Translations under genes and position numbers: made by a program | The notes under the pieces: model-generated | The model's database searches: none | The model's input: the letters and a program-made list of their open reading frames with translations, nothing else | Told to the model about the DNA's origin: nothing | Source of the DNA: Ardenticatenaceae bacterium | GTDB lineage: Bacteria > Chloroflexota > Anaerolineae > Promineifilales > Promineifilaceae | NCBI GenBank assembly: GCA_020634375.1 | Contig: JACKBX010000003.1 | Span: 1-64,000, forward strand | Direction of reading: 5' to 3' | Length of the DNA: 64,000 nucleotides | Shown here: piece by piece, positions 16,908 through 26,493 of the stretch | How the letters are laid out: every line of letters begins with the position of its first letter | Position numbering within the stretch: the first letter of the stretch is position 1

Positions 16908-18101
16908 TCAGGCTGCGCTTTGCGCCAACGCCTGGGCAATATCGGCCACAATATCATCAATGGCCTCCAGCCCCACAGACATACGCACCAGTCCCGGCGT
17001 AATACCCACCGCCAGCCGTTCCTCTTCAGAAAGGGAACTATGCGTGGTGCTGGCGGGGTGTGTAGCGATGGTGCGCGTGTCACCCAAATTGGCCGTCAAT
17101 GTACAAAGATTTAACGCATCTAAAAAGCGCCGTCCCTGCTCCAGTCCACCTTTTACGGCAAACGTCACCATGCCGCCGCCGCGTTTCATTTGCCGCCGCG
17201 CCAGTTCATATTGTGGATGGGAAGGCAAATGGGGATATTTGACCCAGGCGACATGCGGGTTAGTTTCCAAATATTCGGCCAACTGCTGCGCATTGTCGCA
17301 GTGGCGTTCCATGCGCAGGGGCAGCGTTTCCAACCCTTTGCTAAATAGCCAGGCGTTAAACGGAGAAAGGGATGGCCCGGTGTGGCGCATGAAATAAACC
17401 AATTCTTGAATAAGGTCAAAATCACCCACGAGTGCGCCGCCAATGGCCCGCCCCTGCCCATCGATAAACTTGGTGGCAGAGTGCATAACAAGGTTCGCAC
17501 CCAATTCGATGGGGCGCTGCAAAATGGGGGTGGCGAAGACGTTATCCACCAACAAAATGATGTTATGCTGGCGACAAAGGTCGCCTAGCCAAGCCAGGTC
17601 TACGAGGTCAAGGGCAGGGTTGGAGGGGGTTTCGACGACGCACAACCGGGTTTCGGGGCGGATGGCGGCAGTCCATGTTTCTGGCTTGTCTATTTCTACA
17701 TAGGTATGGCTGATGCCCCAGCGCGGCAAAATGCGTGTGAGTATCTGGTGCGTGGAGCCAAAGACAGAACGTGCGGCCAATACGTGGTCGCCCTGGTTTA
17801 GCAGCCCGGCCATTGCTGTGAAAACGGCCGACATGCCTGATGCCAGGGCAATTCCCGCCTCTGCCCCTTCGAGCAAACACATCTTTTCGATGAATTCGTC
17901 CACATTGGGATTGCCATAGCGGGTGTAGATTTGCCCTTCCGTTTCTTTGGCAAAGAGGGCACGGGCGTGTTCGGCGTTGTCAAAGGTGAAGCTGGCGGTC
18001 ATATAGATGGCGCTGCTGTGTTCGCGGTGATGAGATGCGGGGGTTTGGGTGTGGATGACGGCCGTTTCTACCGCAACGGCCGTTTCCTTCTTCTCATTCA
18101 T
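16908..18101 (-). CDS. metZ: O-succinylhomoserine sulfhydrylase / Cys-Met metabolism PLP enzyme
   Basis: A 397-residue fold-type I PLP enzyme. The Schiff-base lysine is in VMHSATKFIDGQGRAIGG near residue 210, and the DGQGR sequence after it favours the MetZ branch over cystathionine gamma-synthase or lyase. Other family motifs are YTRYGNPNVDEFIEK near the N-terminus and SVGLEAIDDIVADI at the end. It should make homocysteine from acylhomoserine and sulfide. GAGGAGG precedes the ATG at a good distance. Two ACGGCCGT sites 16 bp apart encode the N-terminal ETAVAVETAV, a short repeat probably created by the motif itself. Confidence 0.85.
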   Translation of the reverse strand: MNEKKETAVAVETAVIHTQTPASHHREHSSAIYMTASFTFDNAEHARALFAKETEGQIYTRYGNPNVDEFIEKMCLLEGAEAGIALASGMSAVFTAMAGLLNQGDHVLAARSVFGSTHQILTRILPRWGISHTYVEIDKPETWTAAIRPETRLCVVETPSNPALDLVDLAWLGDLCRQHNIILLVDNVFATPILQRPIELGANLVMHSATKFIDGQGRAIGGALVGDFDLIQELVYFMRHTGPSLSPFNAWLFSKGLETLPLRMERHCDNAQQLAEYLETNPHVAWVKYPHLPSHPQYELARRQMKRGGGMVTFAVKGGLEQGRRFLDALNLCTLTANLGDTRTIATHPASTTHSSLSEEERLAVGITPGLVRMSVGLEAIDDIVADIAQALAQSAA

Positions 18102-18118
18102 ATCAACTACCTCCTCGA

Positions 18119-18199
18119 CAGATAGAGTGTAGAGATAGAGATAGGATGCAAAGATAAAATTTCCTCTATCTCTGAACCCTATCTCTATCCTCTACCAAT
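18119..18199. repeat. AGAGATAGAG hairpin repeat in divergent gap
   Basis: AGATAGAGTGTAGAGATAGA on the left faces CTCTATCTC-type units on the right. It lies between the divergently transcribed metZ-like and mutS genes, where a terminator would not be expected, so the element is not simply a transcription stop. Confidence 0.8.
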
Positions 18200-18250
18200 C
18201 TTATCCACAATATCCTTTGCGAACCACTCCAAACCCAAGTAAGATCAGTG

Positions 18251-18312
18251 AAAAGTCACAGGTTACACGTTACACAAAAGCAACCTGTGACTTGTAACCT
18301 GTAACTTTTTCA
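18251..18312. repeat. Heptamer hairpin, GTCACAGGTTACAC family
   Basis: AAAAGTCACAGGTTACACGT faces GTGACTTGTAACCTGTAACT around a short loop, just upstream of the mutS ribosome binding site (AAGGAG). The hairpin would lie in the mutS leader if transcription starts further upstream. Confidence 0.8.
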
Positions 18313-18322
18313 AGGAGCGCCT

Positions 18323-20923
18323 ATGCCCAAAAGCCGCATTACTCCTAGCCGCCAACAATACCTCGACATCAAGGCACAGCACCCGGACGCCATTGTCTTT
18401 TTTCGGCTGGGTGACTTTTACGAAACCTTCGACGACGACGCACACACAGCCGCTAAAGAGCTAGATTTGGTGCTGACCAGCCGACCGCAAGGCAAAGGCA
18501 TTCGCACGCCGATGGCCGGCGTGCCCCATCACGCCGCCGAGGGGTATATCGCCAAACTCATCGCCAAAGGGTACAAGGTGGCCCTGGCCGAGCAAATCGG
18601 CACGGACACGGTGAAGGGGCTGATGCCCCGCGAAGTGGTGCGCGTGTTCACGGCCGGGACGGTGATTGAGCCGGGGATGCTGGATGCGGGGCGCAATAAT
18701 TATTTAACGGCCGTCATCGCTGAAGGCGAGCGTGCCGGACTGGCCTATGCCGACATCACCACCGGCGAATTTGCCACCACGCTGCTGTCCAGCCGCCGCG
18801 CCCTCATCGAAGAACTGGCGCGGCTGGCCCCGGCGGAACTGCTCGTGCCAGACAGCGAACACACGCTGGCGGATCAGGTCAAAACCGTGACCAAATTACC
18901 CAACTGGCGCTTTGAAGAGGGTAATGCGCGGCAAACGCTGCTGCGCCATTTTGGGGTAAGTACGCTCTCCGGCTTCGGCTGCGAGAACAAACCGCTGGCG
19001 GTGCGTGCGGCAGGGGCCATCCTCTACTATTTGCAGGAAACGCAAAAGGGGGCGGTGGGGCAAATCCAGCGGCTGGCGACGTACAGCACGGCCGGGTACA
19101 TGGCCCTGGACACGAACACGCGGCGCAATCTGGAATTGACGGAATCAATGGCCGGGGAGCGGGTGGGGTCGCTGCTGGGTGTGCTAAACAAGACGGTGAC
19201 GCCGATGGGGGCACGATTATTACGACAGCGAATTACACGGCCGTTACTCGACCTCCCCCGCCTCAACGAACGACTGGACCGGGTAGAAGCGTTCTATCAC
19301 GATGGCCTTTTCCGCGCCGATGTCCGCGCCGCGCTGAAAAATATGCCCGACCTGGAACGGCTCACCAATCGCACCCTCAGCGGCAAAGCCACACCGCGTG
19401 ATTTGGAGAATATTGGATTGGTCTTGACGGCCGTACCGGGGATCAGTAAACAGTTGTCAGTAAACAGTAATCAGTCGTCAGTCGCCAATCTCCAATCTCT
19501 AATCTCTAAATTGGATGCTGTGCCGGAAGCGGCGGAGTTAATTAGCCACGCCATTGACGAAGGTGCGCCGCCCAATTTGAACAAGCCCGGCGTGATTCGC
19601 CCCGGTTTTTCCGCAGAATTGGACGGCGTGATGAACTCATCCGCCCATGCGCGGGAGTGGGTAGACCAGTTGGAACCCCGCGAACGAGAACGCACGGGCA
19701 TCAGCAGCCTGAAAGTGGGCTTCAACAAAGTCTTTGGCTACTACATTGAGGTGACGAAGGCCAACGCCAAATTTGTGCCCGACGACTACATCCGCAAGCA
19801 AACGCTGACGAATGCCGAACGCTACATCACCCCGGATTTGAAGGAGTATGAGACGCTGATTTTGAATGCGGAGGAGCGCATTTTGGAGATTGAGCGGCGG
19901 GTGTTTACGGAGGTGTGCGCACGAGTAGCACAATATGGAGCACGGCTGCTGGAAACGGCCGTCGCCCTGGCCCAAATTGATGTCGCCGCCGCCCTCGCGG
20001 AGGTCGCCGCCACGCAGAGCTACGTGCGCCCCACGCTGTCGGAGGAGAATACGCTGTGGATTGAGAACGGCCGTCACCCCGTCGTCGAGCAAACCCTGCA
20101 AAGGCAGGGCATTGGCGAGCGCTTTGTGCCCAACAACGCCCAGTTCCCCGATGGCGAGCGCATCCAATTGATCACCGGCCCCAACATGAGCGGCAAATCC
20201 ACCTTTCTGCGGCAAGTGGCGCTGGTGACGTTGATGGCCCAAATCGGCAGCTTTGTGCCCGCCAGCAGCGCCCACATTGGGCTGGTAGACCGCATCTTCA
20301 CACGCATCGGCGCACACGACGAGCTGCACGCCGGGCGCAGCACCTTCATGGTCGAGATGGTGGAAACGGCCGAAATTCTGCACCACGCCACGCACCGCTC
20401 CCTACTCATTTTGGACGAAATCGGGCGCGGAACCAGCACCTACGACGGCCTCGCTATCGCCTGGGCCATCGTCGAGTATTTGCACAATCACCCGCGCCTC
20501 AAACCGCGCACGCTTTTCGCCACGCATTACCACGAACTGGTGGGGCTGGCGGACATGCTGCCGCTGGTCGCCAATTACAATGTGGATGTGGCCGAAGAGG
20601 GCGACACAGTGGTCTTTTTGCACCAGATTGTGCCCGGCGGCGCGGATCGCAGCTACGGCATTCATGTGGCACAGTTGGCCGGCCTGCCCCGCGATGTGGT
20701 CAATCGCGCCAACGAGGTTTTGCGCGAATTGGAGCAGCACGCACCCACCACCAGCATCGAGCCAAGCCGCTTTACCAGTACGCAGCAAATGGCTCTTTTC
20801 CCGGAAAGCAGCCCGTTTTTGGATGAGTTGAAGGAGTTGGATGTGAACAGCATGACGCCGCTGGAAGCGATTAACAAGCTGTATGAGTGGAAGCGGCGGT
20901 ATTCAGTGGACAGTATTCAGTAA
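18323..20923 (+). CDS. mutS: DNA mismatch repair protein MutS
   Basis: An 866-residue MutS of normal size and domain order. Residues 32-34 (Phe-Tyr-Glu in LGDFYETF) form the mismatch-sensing motif. The connector, core and clamp follow, and the C-terminal ATPase begins with Walker A TGPNMSGKSTFLRQ near residue 618, then LLILDEIGRGTSTYDG and the ATHYHEL motif. It recognises mismatches and recruits MutL; no mutL is adjacent. Two oddities are seen. A heptamer repeat is translated in frame at residues 374-396 (SKQLSVNSNQSSVANLQSLI), in the core/lever region. The C-terminus (RYSVDSIQ) is also made by a repeat element that runs on past the stop. Confidence 0.97.
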   Translation: MPKSRITPSRQQYLDIKAQHPDAIVFFRLGDFYETFDDDAHTAAKELDLVLTSRPQGKGIRTPMAGVPHHAAEGYIAKLIAKGYKVALAEQIGTDTVKGLMPREVVRVFTAGTVIEPGMLDAGRNNYLTAVIAEGERAGLAYADITTGEFATTLLSSRRALIEELARLAPAELLVPDSEHTLADQVKTVTKLPNWRFEEGNARQTLLRHFGVSTLSGFGCENKPLAVRAAGAILYYLQETQKGAVGQIQRLATYSTAGYMALDTNTRRNLELTESMAGERVGSLLGVLNKTVTPMGARLLRQRITRPLLDLPRLNERLDRVEAFYHDGLFRADVRAALKNMPDLERLTNRTLSGKATPRDLENIGLVLTAVPGISKQLSVNSNQSSVANLQSLISKLDAVPEAAELISHAIDEGAPPNLNKPGVIRPGFSAELDGVMNSSAHAREWVDQLEPRERERTGISSLKVGFNKVFGYYIEVTKANAKFVPDDYIRKQTLTNAERYITPDLKEYETLILNAEERILEIERRVFTEVCARVAQYGARLLETAVALAQIDVAAALAEVAATQSYVRPTLSEENTLWIENGRHPVVEQTLQRQGIGERFVPNNAQFPDGERIQLITGPNMSGKSTFLRQVALVTLMAQIGSFVPASSAHIGLVDRIFTRIGAHDELHAGRSTFMVEMVETAEILHHATHRSLLILDEIGRGTSTYDGLAIAWAIVEYLHNHPRLKPRTLFATHYHELVGLADMLPLVANYNVDVAEEGDTVVFLHQIVPGGADRSYGIHVAQLAGLPRDVVNRANEVLRELEQHAPTTSIEPSRFTSTQQMALFPESSPFLDELKELDVNSMTPLEAINKLYEWKRRYSVDSIQ
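19443..19508. repeat. In-frame heptamer element inside mutS
   Basis: Units TCAGTAAACAGTTGTCAGTA, CAGTAATCAGTCGTCAGTC and CCAATCTCCAATCTCTAATC follow one another in 7-bp steps, mixing two families found in gaps elsewhere. The 66 bp are translated as 22 residues rich in Ser, Asn, Gln and Leu, without breaking mutS. Confidence 0.8.
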
Positions 20924-20998
20924 GCAGTGAACAGTAAATGGTGAATGGTGAACGATGACCACTGACCACTGATTACCGATTACCGATTACTGATTACC
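20905..20998. repeat. Heptamer hairpin, CAGTAAT family, at the mutS 3' end
   Basis: CAGTGGACAGTATTCAGTAA and GGTGAATGGTGAACGATG units lead into ACTGACCACTGATTACCGAT units. The mutS stop lies inside the left part. The element fills the gap up to the next gene's ribosome binding site. Confidence 0.8.
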
Positions 20999-21016
20999 GT
21001 TCCCCCGGAGGCGCTT

Positions 21017-21925
21017 TTGCTCACACAACTAATTGAAATCTTTTTCAACGTGATCACGCCGGTTTTTGGACTGGTGCTGCTGGGCTACATCGCTCAACCA
21101 CGCCTGAATTTGCAGGCGCAAACGCTGTCCCGTTTTGCCTATTTTTTGCTGATTCCGGCGTTTGTGTTCAATGTGATTAGCACGGCCGTTGTAGACCTCT
21201 CCGTTGTCAGCAAAATGGTGATCTACATTCTGTTGGTGGAATTAGCGACGGCGCTGCTGGCCTTTGCAGTGGCCCGCACCCTGCGCCGCCCGCCACAAAT
21301 GGTCGCCGCTTATGTGCTGATTGCGGTGTTTGCCAACGTGGGTAATTTTGGCCTGCCGCTGATTCAGTTTCGCCTGGGGGAAACGGCCGTACTTGCGGCC
21401 ACCATCTACTTTCTCGCCATCATGACCGCTGGGTTTATCATTGGCGTGGCGGCGGCAAGTTGGCATAAGGGGGGAACGAAAACGGCCGTGCTCGCCGTCT
21501 TCAAAACCCCCGCTCTCATTGCCATCGTACCCGCCATCCTCTTCAACGCCTTCCACATCGAGACCCCCCTCTTCGCCTCGCGCATGATCAATTTGCTGGC
21601 GGCGGCGATGATCCCCACCATGCTTGTCACCCTTGGCGTGCAGCTTGCCAGCACCCGCGAAATTAAGCTCACTGCTGACACTTTCATCGCCACCAGCCTG
21701 CGGCTGCTGGGCGGCCCTTTGCTTGCCATTCTGCTGGTCATTCCTTTTGGCTTGCAAGGCGTCGAACGCAGCGCGGGCATCATCCAGGCGGCCATGCCTG
21801 CGGCCGTTCTCACCGCTATTATTGCTATGGAACATGACCTGCTGCCGGATTATGTGACAACGGCCGTGCTCCTCTCCACCATCGCCAGCGTCCTCACACT
21901 CACCCTCATTTTGGCCTTCATCTGA
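21017..21925 (+). CDS. AEC (auxin efflux carrier) family transporter
   Basis: A 302-residue membrane protein with about ten transmembrane helices in two similar halves. The opening FFNVITPVFGLVLLGYIAQP and the central ANVGNFGLPLIQFRLGE are typical of the auxin-efflux-carrier/malate permease family. Substrates in bacteria are often dicarboxylates or amino acids. The start is TTG at 21017, preceded by GGAGG at 21007-21011; no better ATG exists. A TRAP dicarboxylate-type system lies next, so an organic acid substrate is plausible but unproven. Confidence 0.87.
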   Translation: MLTQLIEIFFNVITPVFGLVLLGYIAQPRLNLQAQTLSRFAYFLLIPAFVFNVISTAVVDLSVVSKMVIYILLVELATALLAFAVARTLRRPPQMVAAYVLIAVFANVGNFGLPLIQFRLGETAVLAATIYFLAIMTAGFIIGVAAASWHKGGTKTAVLAVFKTPALIAIVPAILFNAFHIETPLFASRMINLLAAAMIPTMLVTLGVQLASTREIKLTADTFIATSLRLLGGPLLAILLVIPFGLQGVERSAGIIQAAMPAAVLTAIIAMEHDLLPDYVTTAVLLSTIASVLTLTLILAFI

Positions 21926-21976
21926 TCAATTCGTGCAAAACGCACAAATTAGTCCTATTTTCCCTGGTACTTACTG

Positions 21977-22006
21977 TTGACAGATACCAGAAAGTTCCAA
22001 TACAAT
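21977..22006 (+). promoter_or_regulatory. Sigma-70-type promoter for dctP
   Basis: TTGACA at 21977-21982 and TACAAT at 22001-22006 are 18 bp apart, 77 bp ahead of the dctP ATG. The gap contains no other such pair. Confidence 0.6.
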
Positions 22007-22082
22007 CAACACGTCCACACCCTCACCATTCGGCTAGAGGGTTTATCAAATCCCTAATTTCTTATTCAGAGGAGGATAAGGT

Positions 22083-23213
22083 ATGAAGAGAAGAGAATTC
22101 TTGGGAATAGCCGCAAAAGGCGCTCTGGGCGCAGCGACTATAGGCGTTGTAGGTTGCAGCTCGCCGAATAGCAACGAAGCGGCCGAAGCAGCACAAAGCG
22201 ACTCGTCGTTACCCACCATTGATTGGCAAATGGCAACCAGTTGGCCCCTGGCTCTGGACACCATTTTTGGCGGCGCACAAGTAGTTGCTGACCGCGTATC
22301 AGCCATGACCAATGGTAAATTCACCATTTCCCCCCGTGCAGCCGGTGAATTAGCCCCCTACAACGAAGTCCTCAACGCCGTAGAAGAAGGCGCTGTGCCC
22401 ATCGGGCATACAGCTTCCTATTATTACACAGGTCGCAGCCCAGTTATGGGTTTTGGTACCAGTGTGCCCTTTGGCCTCACTGCACGCCAGCAAAATGCTT
22501 GGTTATATGATGGCGGCGGGTTAGACCTCCTGCAAGCATTCTACAAAGATCGATTTGGCGTTATTCAATTTCCTGCGGGAAACACCGGCGCCCAAATGGG
22601 TGGTTGGTGGAACAAAGAAATTGAAACAGCCGCAGACTTACAAGGTCTCAAAGTACGTATTCCCGGTCTCGGTGGTCAGGTAATGGATCGTTTGGGTGCC
22701 ACCGTGCAGGTATTGGCCGGTGGCGAAATCTTCCAGGCGCTGCAAACCGGTGCTATTGATGCAGCCGAATGGGTTGGCCCCTACGACGATCTAAAACTCG
22801 GCCTCAACGACGCAGCCCAATACTACTACGCCCCCGGATGGTGGGAACCAGGCCCAACACTCGAAATTCAAATTAACCTCGGCGAATGGGAAAAACTACC
22901 AGCAGAATATCAAGAAGTGCTTAAATCTGCTGCCTTCGAGGCCAACATGATCATGCTCGCCCGTTACGATGCCCGTAACCAGGCAGCTCTTAAAGAGATT
23001 GTGGCTGGTGGCACACAATTGCGCAATTTCAGCACAGATATTATGCAGGCAGCTCAAGACGCATCTTTTGCCCTGTATGATGAATTGGCTCAAAACGATA
23101 CAGACTTCAAATCCATTTATGAACAATGGAAAGAATTCCGCGCTGGTATTCAAGAATGGCACACCTTCATCGAAACCAGCTACGCTGACTTCATCGCCAC
23201 CCAATTCAACTAG
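22083..23213 (+). CDS. dctP: TRAP transporter solute-binding protein (DctP family), TAT-type lipoprotein
   Basis: A 376-residue extracytoplasmic binding protein. The N-terminus [16 protein letters not shown] has a twin-arginine signal and ends at a lipobox with Cys25 (GVVGC), so it is likely folded inside, exported by Tat and lipid-anchored. The mature part has family features such as [18 protein letters not shown] (the conserved Arg that binds the substrate carboxylate) and [14 protein letters not shown]. Aromatic motifs like these occur in the alpha-keto acid-binding subgroup. AGGAGGATAAGGT is a strong ribosome binding site. It faces the permease genes, ending at a shared terminator. No ACGGCCGT site lies in it. 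Confidence 0.93.
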   Translation: MKRREFLGIAAKGALGAATIGVVGCSSPNSNEAAEAAQSDSSLPTIDWQMATSWPLALDTIFGGAQVVADRVSAMTNGKFTISPRAAGELAPYNEVLNAVEEGAVPIGHTASYYYTGRSPVMGFGTSVPFGLTARQQNAWLYDGGGLDLLQAFYKDRFGVIQFPAGNTGAQMGGWWNKEIETAADLQGLKVRIPGLGGQVMDRLGATVQVLAGGEIFQALQTGAIDAAEWVGPYDDLKLGLNDAAQYYYAPGWWEPGPTLEIQINLGEWEKLPAEYQEVLKSAAFEANMIMLARYDARNQAALKEIVAGGTQLRNFSTDIMQAAQDASFALYDELAQNDTDFKSIYEQWKEFRAGIQEWHTFIETSYADFIATQFN

Positions 23214-23240
23214 TTCAAACCAGATATTGACAACAAAAAA

Positions 23241-23267
23241 GGAGCGCCGTACAGCGCTCCTTTTTTT
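23241..23267. terminator. Bidirectional rho-independent terminator
   Basis: GGAGCGC and GCGCTCC pair around CGTACA, with AAAAAA before and TTTTTTT after, so both strands read stem plus U tract. It sits between the convergent dctP and dctM genes. Confidence 0.9.
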
Positions 23268-23290
23268 ATTTACAAAAAAATTCGGGCGAG

Positions 23291-24649
23291 TTATCCGGCT
23301 AGCCTGACTAACCACTCTACCGTACTGGGGAACAGCATAACCAAAATAAGTCCCACAACTTGCAAGCCCATAAACGGTAATGCACCTTTGTGAATATCCA
23401 GCGTTTCCACTTCTGGCGGAGCAACGCTCTGCAAATAAAATAGCGAAAAACCAACTGGCGGCGAAATAAAAGCCATATTTAGGTTAACCGCCATCATCAC
23501 CGAGAACCAAACCAGCATCAAGTCGGGCGCCACATGCGTTTGCATAGGAGCCAGTGCCGTCGCTGCGGGCACAAAGAGGGGCATCACGATGAAGCTAATC
23601 TCCAAAAATTCCAGGTTAATGCCCAGCAAAAATACGGCGATGTTCGCAACAATGATGAATCCCCAAAAACCACCTGGCAACCCTGTGAGGAAGTTTGTAA
23701 CCCATAACTGACCGCCCAGGCCATCAAATACTAAGCCGAAGAAGGTGGAACAGAACAAAATCATCAAGACCAGTGCCGTGATATTGGCTGTGGAACGGCC
23801 GGCCTCTTTCACGATTTTCCAAGTTAAATTGCGATTCAGCGCTGCCAAAACACAAGCGCCAAAAGCGCCGACAGCGCCGGCCTCAGTTGGGGTAGCAAGG
23901 CCAGCAAAGATACTGCCTAACACAGCAAATATAAGCAGCAAGGGGGGAACTACAACCAACATAGAACGTCGTACTAACGCCCAGCCACTATAAATACGCG
24001 CCTCCGGGGGTAATGCCGGGGCAGCTTCCGGGCGAACGATAGCAATAACGACAACATACAAGGCATAAAGAAGCGCCAGCATAATTCCAGGGATGAGCGC
24101 ACCCAAAAACAAATCGCCAACGGAAACGCCAACCTGTGAACTGAGTACAACCAATACCAAACTAGGTGGCAACAGTTGGGCTAACGTGCCTGACGCAGTG
24201 ATCACGCCGGTTGCCAGCTTGTGGTCATAGTTATAGCGCACCATGATGGGCAATGAAAGCAACCCCATGACAATCACGGTTGCAGCGACAACGCCCGTTG
24301 CAGCCGCCAGTAATGTTCCTACAAAAATAGCTGCTAATGCTAACCCGCCGCGTATTGGGCCAAGCGCAATCCCAATAGTGGTTAACAATTCTTCTGCCAA
24401 GCCCGATTTTTCAAACATGGCCCCCATAAATACGAAAAAGGGAATGGCTAACAACGTAAAATCTGACATAGCACCAAACCAGCGGTTGGGCAACAACTTT
24501 AGCAAGTTTAAGTCGAAAGCGCCTAGCGCCAAGCCTATTAATCCGAAAACTATTGAGGTTCCCGCGAATGAGAAAGCGACCGGATAACCGCTCAAAATGA
24601 GAAACAAAAAAAGGACAAACATAACGATGGCAAGCCATTCAAATCCCAT
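23291..24649 (-). CDS. dctM: TRAP transporter large permease (DctM)
   Basis: A 452-residue protein with about twelve transmembrane helices. It opens with [21 protein letters not shown] and has the DctM hallmarks [20 protein letters not shown] and [21 protein letters not shown], where the family usually has the SGSSxA and ITAAGTLGILIPPS motifs. It forms the sodium-driven translocation unit with DctQ. It is preceded by DctQ 42 bp upstream on the same strand. The gene contains no ACGGCCGT site, only the related CGGCCGG near 23798. Confidence 0.93.
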   Translation of the reverse strand: MGFEWLAIVMFVLFLFLILSGYPVAFSFAGTSIVFGLIGLALGAFDLNLLKLLPNRWFGAMSDFTLLAIPFFVFMGAMFEKSGLAEELLTTIGIALGPIRGGLALAAIFVGTLLAAATGVVAATVIVMGLLSLPIMVRYNYDHKLATGVITASGTLAQLLPPSLVLVVLSSQVGVSVGDLFLGALIPGIMLALLYALYVVVIAIVRPEAAPALPPEARIYSGWALVRRSMLVVVPPLLLIFAVLGSIFAGLATPTEAGAVGAFGACVLAALNRNLTWKIVKEAGRSTANITALVLMILFCSTFFGLVFDGLGGQLWVTNFLTGLPGGFWGFIIVANIAVFLLGINLEFLEISFIVMPLFVPAATALAPMQTHVAPDLMLVWFSVMMAVNLNMAFISPPVGFSLFYLQSVAPPEVETLDIHKGALPFMGLQVVGLILVMLFPSTVEWLVRLAG

Positions 24650-24691
24650 AATATAACTCCTTGTTTTCTGTGTTGAGTTTGTGTCCTTTAT

Positions 24692-25291
24692 TTACTCGAT
24701 GCGCAAGGGGGATTCAGCCCCCTTCGATAGTACATCTGCTACCAGGTCTTCTTGCTCACGTAAAATGGCTATAAGCTTGATCAGTTCAGCTATAGATTGC
24801 AAGAGGAGGGAGAAAAAAGCAAGGATGATCATGGTTTTAATGGGCGCACGAGGTAAGCCGCTGGGGTCTGGGGAAAGTTCCCATGTACCCCATGAGCCAT
24901 CTGGGTGGAGTCCCCAGGATTTTAGAACGGGGCTGACTGTAACCCAAAGACCGATGATGCAAAAAGGAATTAAAGATACGAGATGGCCTACTAAATCGAT
25001 CCAGGCTTTGACTTTGGCGCTTTGTTCCGCATACCAAAAATCTACGCGAACGTTGATGCCATTTTTGAGGATGTAGGCAAAGCCAAAGAAGAAAACAAGT
25101 GAGTAAAGATACCACTGTAACTCAATGAATAGATTTGATGTGAGGCGCTGTCCTACAAAACGGCCGAGATACCGCAGCAGTACATTTGAGAAACCAATGA
25201 ACACGGTAATAATAACCAGGTACATGGAAATTGTGCCCAGGCGTTCAGATAATGCGTCTACAAAGCGTACATATTTCAACAAAGCTCGCAT
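24692..25291 (-). CDS. dctQ: TRAP transporter small permease (DctQ)
   Basis: A 199-residue protein with four membrane helices. The conserved signature is ELQWYLYSLVFFFGFAYILKNGINVRVDFWY, which matches the DctQ pattern of E-W-Y followed by G-xx-V-R-V-D. The C-terminal 50 residues are longer than in many homologues and include PDGSWGTWELSPDPSGLPRAPIK, a periplasmic loop before the last helix. This longer loop type is found with the alpha-keto acid TRAP group. It lies between uspA and dctM. Confidence 0.92.
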   Translation of the reverse strand: MRALLKYVRFVDALSERLGTISMYLVIITVFIGFSNVLLRYLGRFVGQRLTSNLFIELQWYLYSLVFFFGFAYILKNGINVRVDFWYAEQSAKVKAWIDLVGHLVSLIPFCIIGLWVTVSPVLKSWGLHPDGSWGTWELSPDPSGLPRAPIKTMIILAFFSLLLQSIAELIKLIAILREQEDLVADVLSKGAESPLRIE

Positions 25292-25331
25292 ATGCTTTTC
25301 CTCCTCTGTGGTAAATTTCGGCTATATGCCT

Positions 25332-25793
25332 TTAGCTTTCTTGCTCTTCTAATTGAGGGCGTACAAGCAACACAGGAATGTGTGCATGATGGATAATCCG
25401 TTCGGCAACGCTGCCAAACATCCAACGCTGAAGGCCGCTACGGCCGTGCGTACTCATCACAATCACGTCATTCTTTTCAGCTTCAGCCAGGTCAAGGATA
25501 GTTTGGGCTGCGGGTTCACCGCGCTCTACGCGAATGTGGATATTAAACCCTTCTGCCTCCAAGGCTTCTTGTTTGTAAAGTAAATAAGATTCAGCATCTT
25601 GAATAGCGCGTTGACACAGTTTTTCATACAACTCAGGGGATTCAGCTTCCATCATGGATTGCCAGCGAGGAGGGCTGACAATGCGCAGGAGTGTGAGGCT
25701 GGCTTTATATTGAGTAGCCAAGGATAGGGCGTAGGGCAAGGCGGCCTCGGCAAATGCGGAACCGTCCAGGGGCACTAATACATGATTGAACAT
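25332..25793 (-). CDS. Universal stress protein UspA family
   Basis: The ATG at 25793 is chosen because GAGGAGGAAA lies just upstream; an in-frame start 9 codons earlier has none. The 153 residues open with NHVLVPLDGSAFAEAAL and end with the ATP-binding STHGRSGLQRWMFGSVAE loop. This gene leads the dctQ-dctM operon, 40 bp before dctQ. In Halomonas the ATP-binding UspA protein TeaD regulates the TeaABC TRAP transporter, so a similar regulatory role here is a reasonable inference. One ACGGCCGT site codes for the Gly-Arg of HGRSG. Confidence 0.92.
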   Translation of the reverse strand: MFNHVLVPLDGSAFAEAALPYALSLATQYKASLTLLRIVSPPRWQSMMEAESPELYEKLCQRAIQDAESYLLYKQEALEAEGFNIHIRVERGEPAAQTILDLAEAEKNDVIVMSTHGRSGLQRWMFGSVAERIIHHAHIPVLLVRPQLEEQES

Positions 25794-25841
25794 GTTTTCC
25801 TCCTCACGTCTCGGTTTCATGGGTTTGGAAATGTTTGCATA

Positions 25842-25870
25842 ATCATACGCTCAAAAAGCATATCTATCAA
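25842..25870 (-). promoter_or_regulatory. Sigma-70-type promoter for uspA-dctQ-dctM
   Basis: On the minus strand TTGATA (25865-25870) and TATGAT (25842-25847) are 17 bp apart, about 50 bp before the uspA ATG. Position and spacing are ideal. Confidence 0.6.
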
Positions 25871-25944
25871 CTCTGATGTAGAAATTGGGTTGATCTATTT
25901 TACAGGAGTGTTATTTACTGGTTAAATGAGTTGGATGGAGGTTT

Positions 25945-26490
25945 ATGATGCATGGTGTAGCGACATTACTCAATGAAGATTATTCGGAAAAAGTTGTCTA
26001 TTTGTGGCAAGAAATGGAGCGGTTATTTGGTGTAAACGGTGTGATGATCACACCTATCCCGCATTTTTCGTACCATGTTGCGCAAAACTTTGATGAGGAG
26101 AAGGTATTGGCTGTTTTGCAGGAAGTGGCGGGGGAAACGGCCGTTTTCACTGTCAAAACCGGAGGCATTGGTATCTTTACTGGGCCTAGCCCCATCATTT
26201 ATATGCCAGTAGCCCGAAATCCAGCTTTGTGCCGCCTGCACGAGCATCTTTGGCCGAAGTTGGATGCTCTAGCCACACAAGGGATTGCTTACTACGCGCC
26301 GCATAATTGGTTTCCACACATCACGCTTGGTTGGGGGGACATCAGCACCAAAACTTTGGGGCCAATTGTGCAGTGGCTCAACCAACAAGATTTGGCGTGG
26401 GAACTTACCGTCACGAATTTAATTTACGTTCAAGACCCCGGAAGAGAACCGCATAAACTGCAACATCGAGTAGAATTGGGAAACCGGTAA
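25945..26490 (+). CDS. 2'-5' RNA ligase/2H phosphoesterase superfamily protein
   Basis: A 181-residue soluble protein with the two H-x-S/T motifs of the 2H phosphoesterase fold: PHFSYHVA near residue 33 and PHITLGWG near 126, spaced as expected. Such proteins hydrolyse or form 2',5' or cyclic phosphodiester links in RNA or nucleotides. GGAGG lies 4 nt before the first of two consecutive ATG codons. It is followed 3 bp later by the convergent NnrU-like gene, with no room for a terminator. Confidence 0.85.
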   Translation: MMHGVATLLNEDYSEKVVYLWQEMERLFGVNGVMITPIPHFSYHVAQNFDEEKVLAVLQEVAGETAVFTVKTGGIGIFTGPSPIIYMPVARNPALCRLHEHLWPKLDALATQGIAYYAPHNWFPHITLGWGDISTKTLGPIVQWLNQQDLAWELTVTNLIYVQDPGREPHKLQHRVELGNR

Positions 26491-26493
26491 AGA

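Noticed and set aside
23790..23810. ACGGCCGG near 23797 as a member of the palindrome family
   Set aside because: It is not the exact octamer and not a palindrome over eight bases; single chance matches of this kind are expected.
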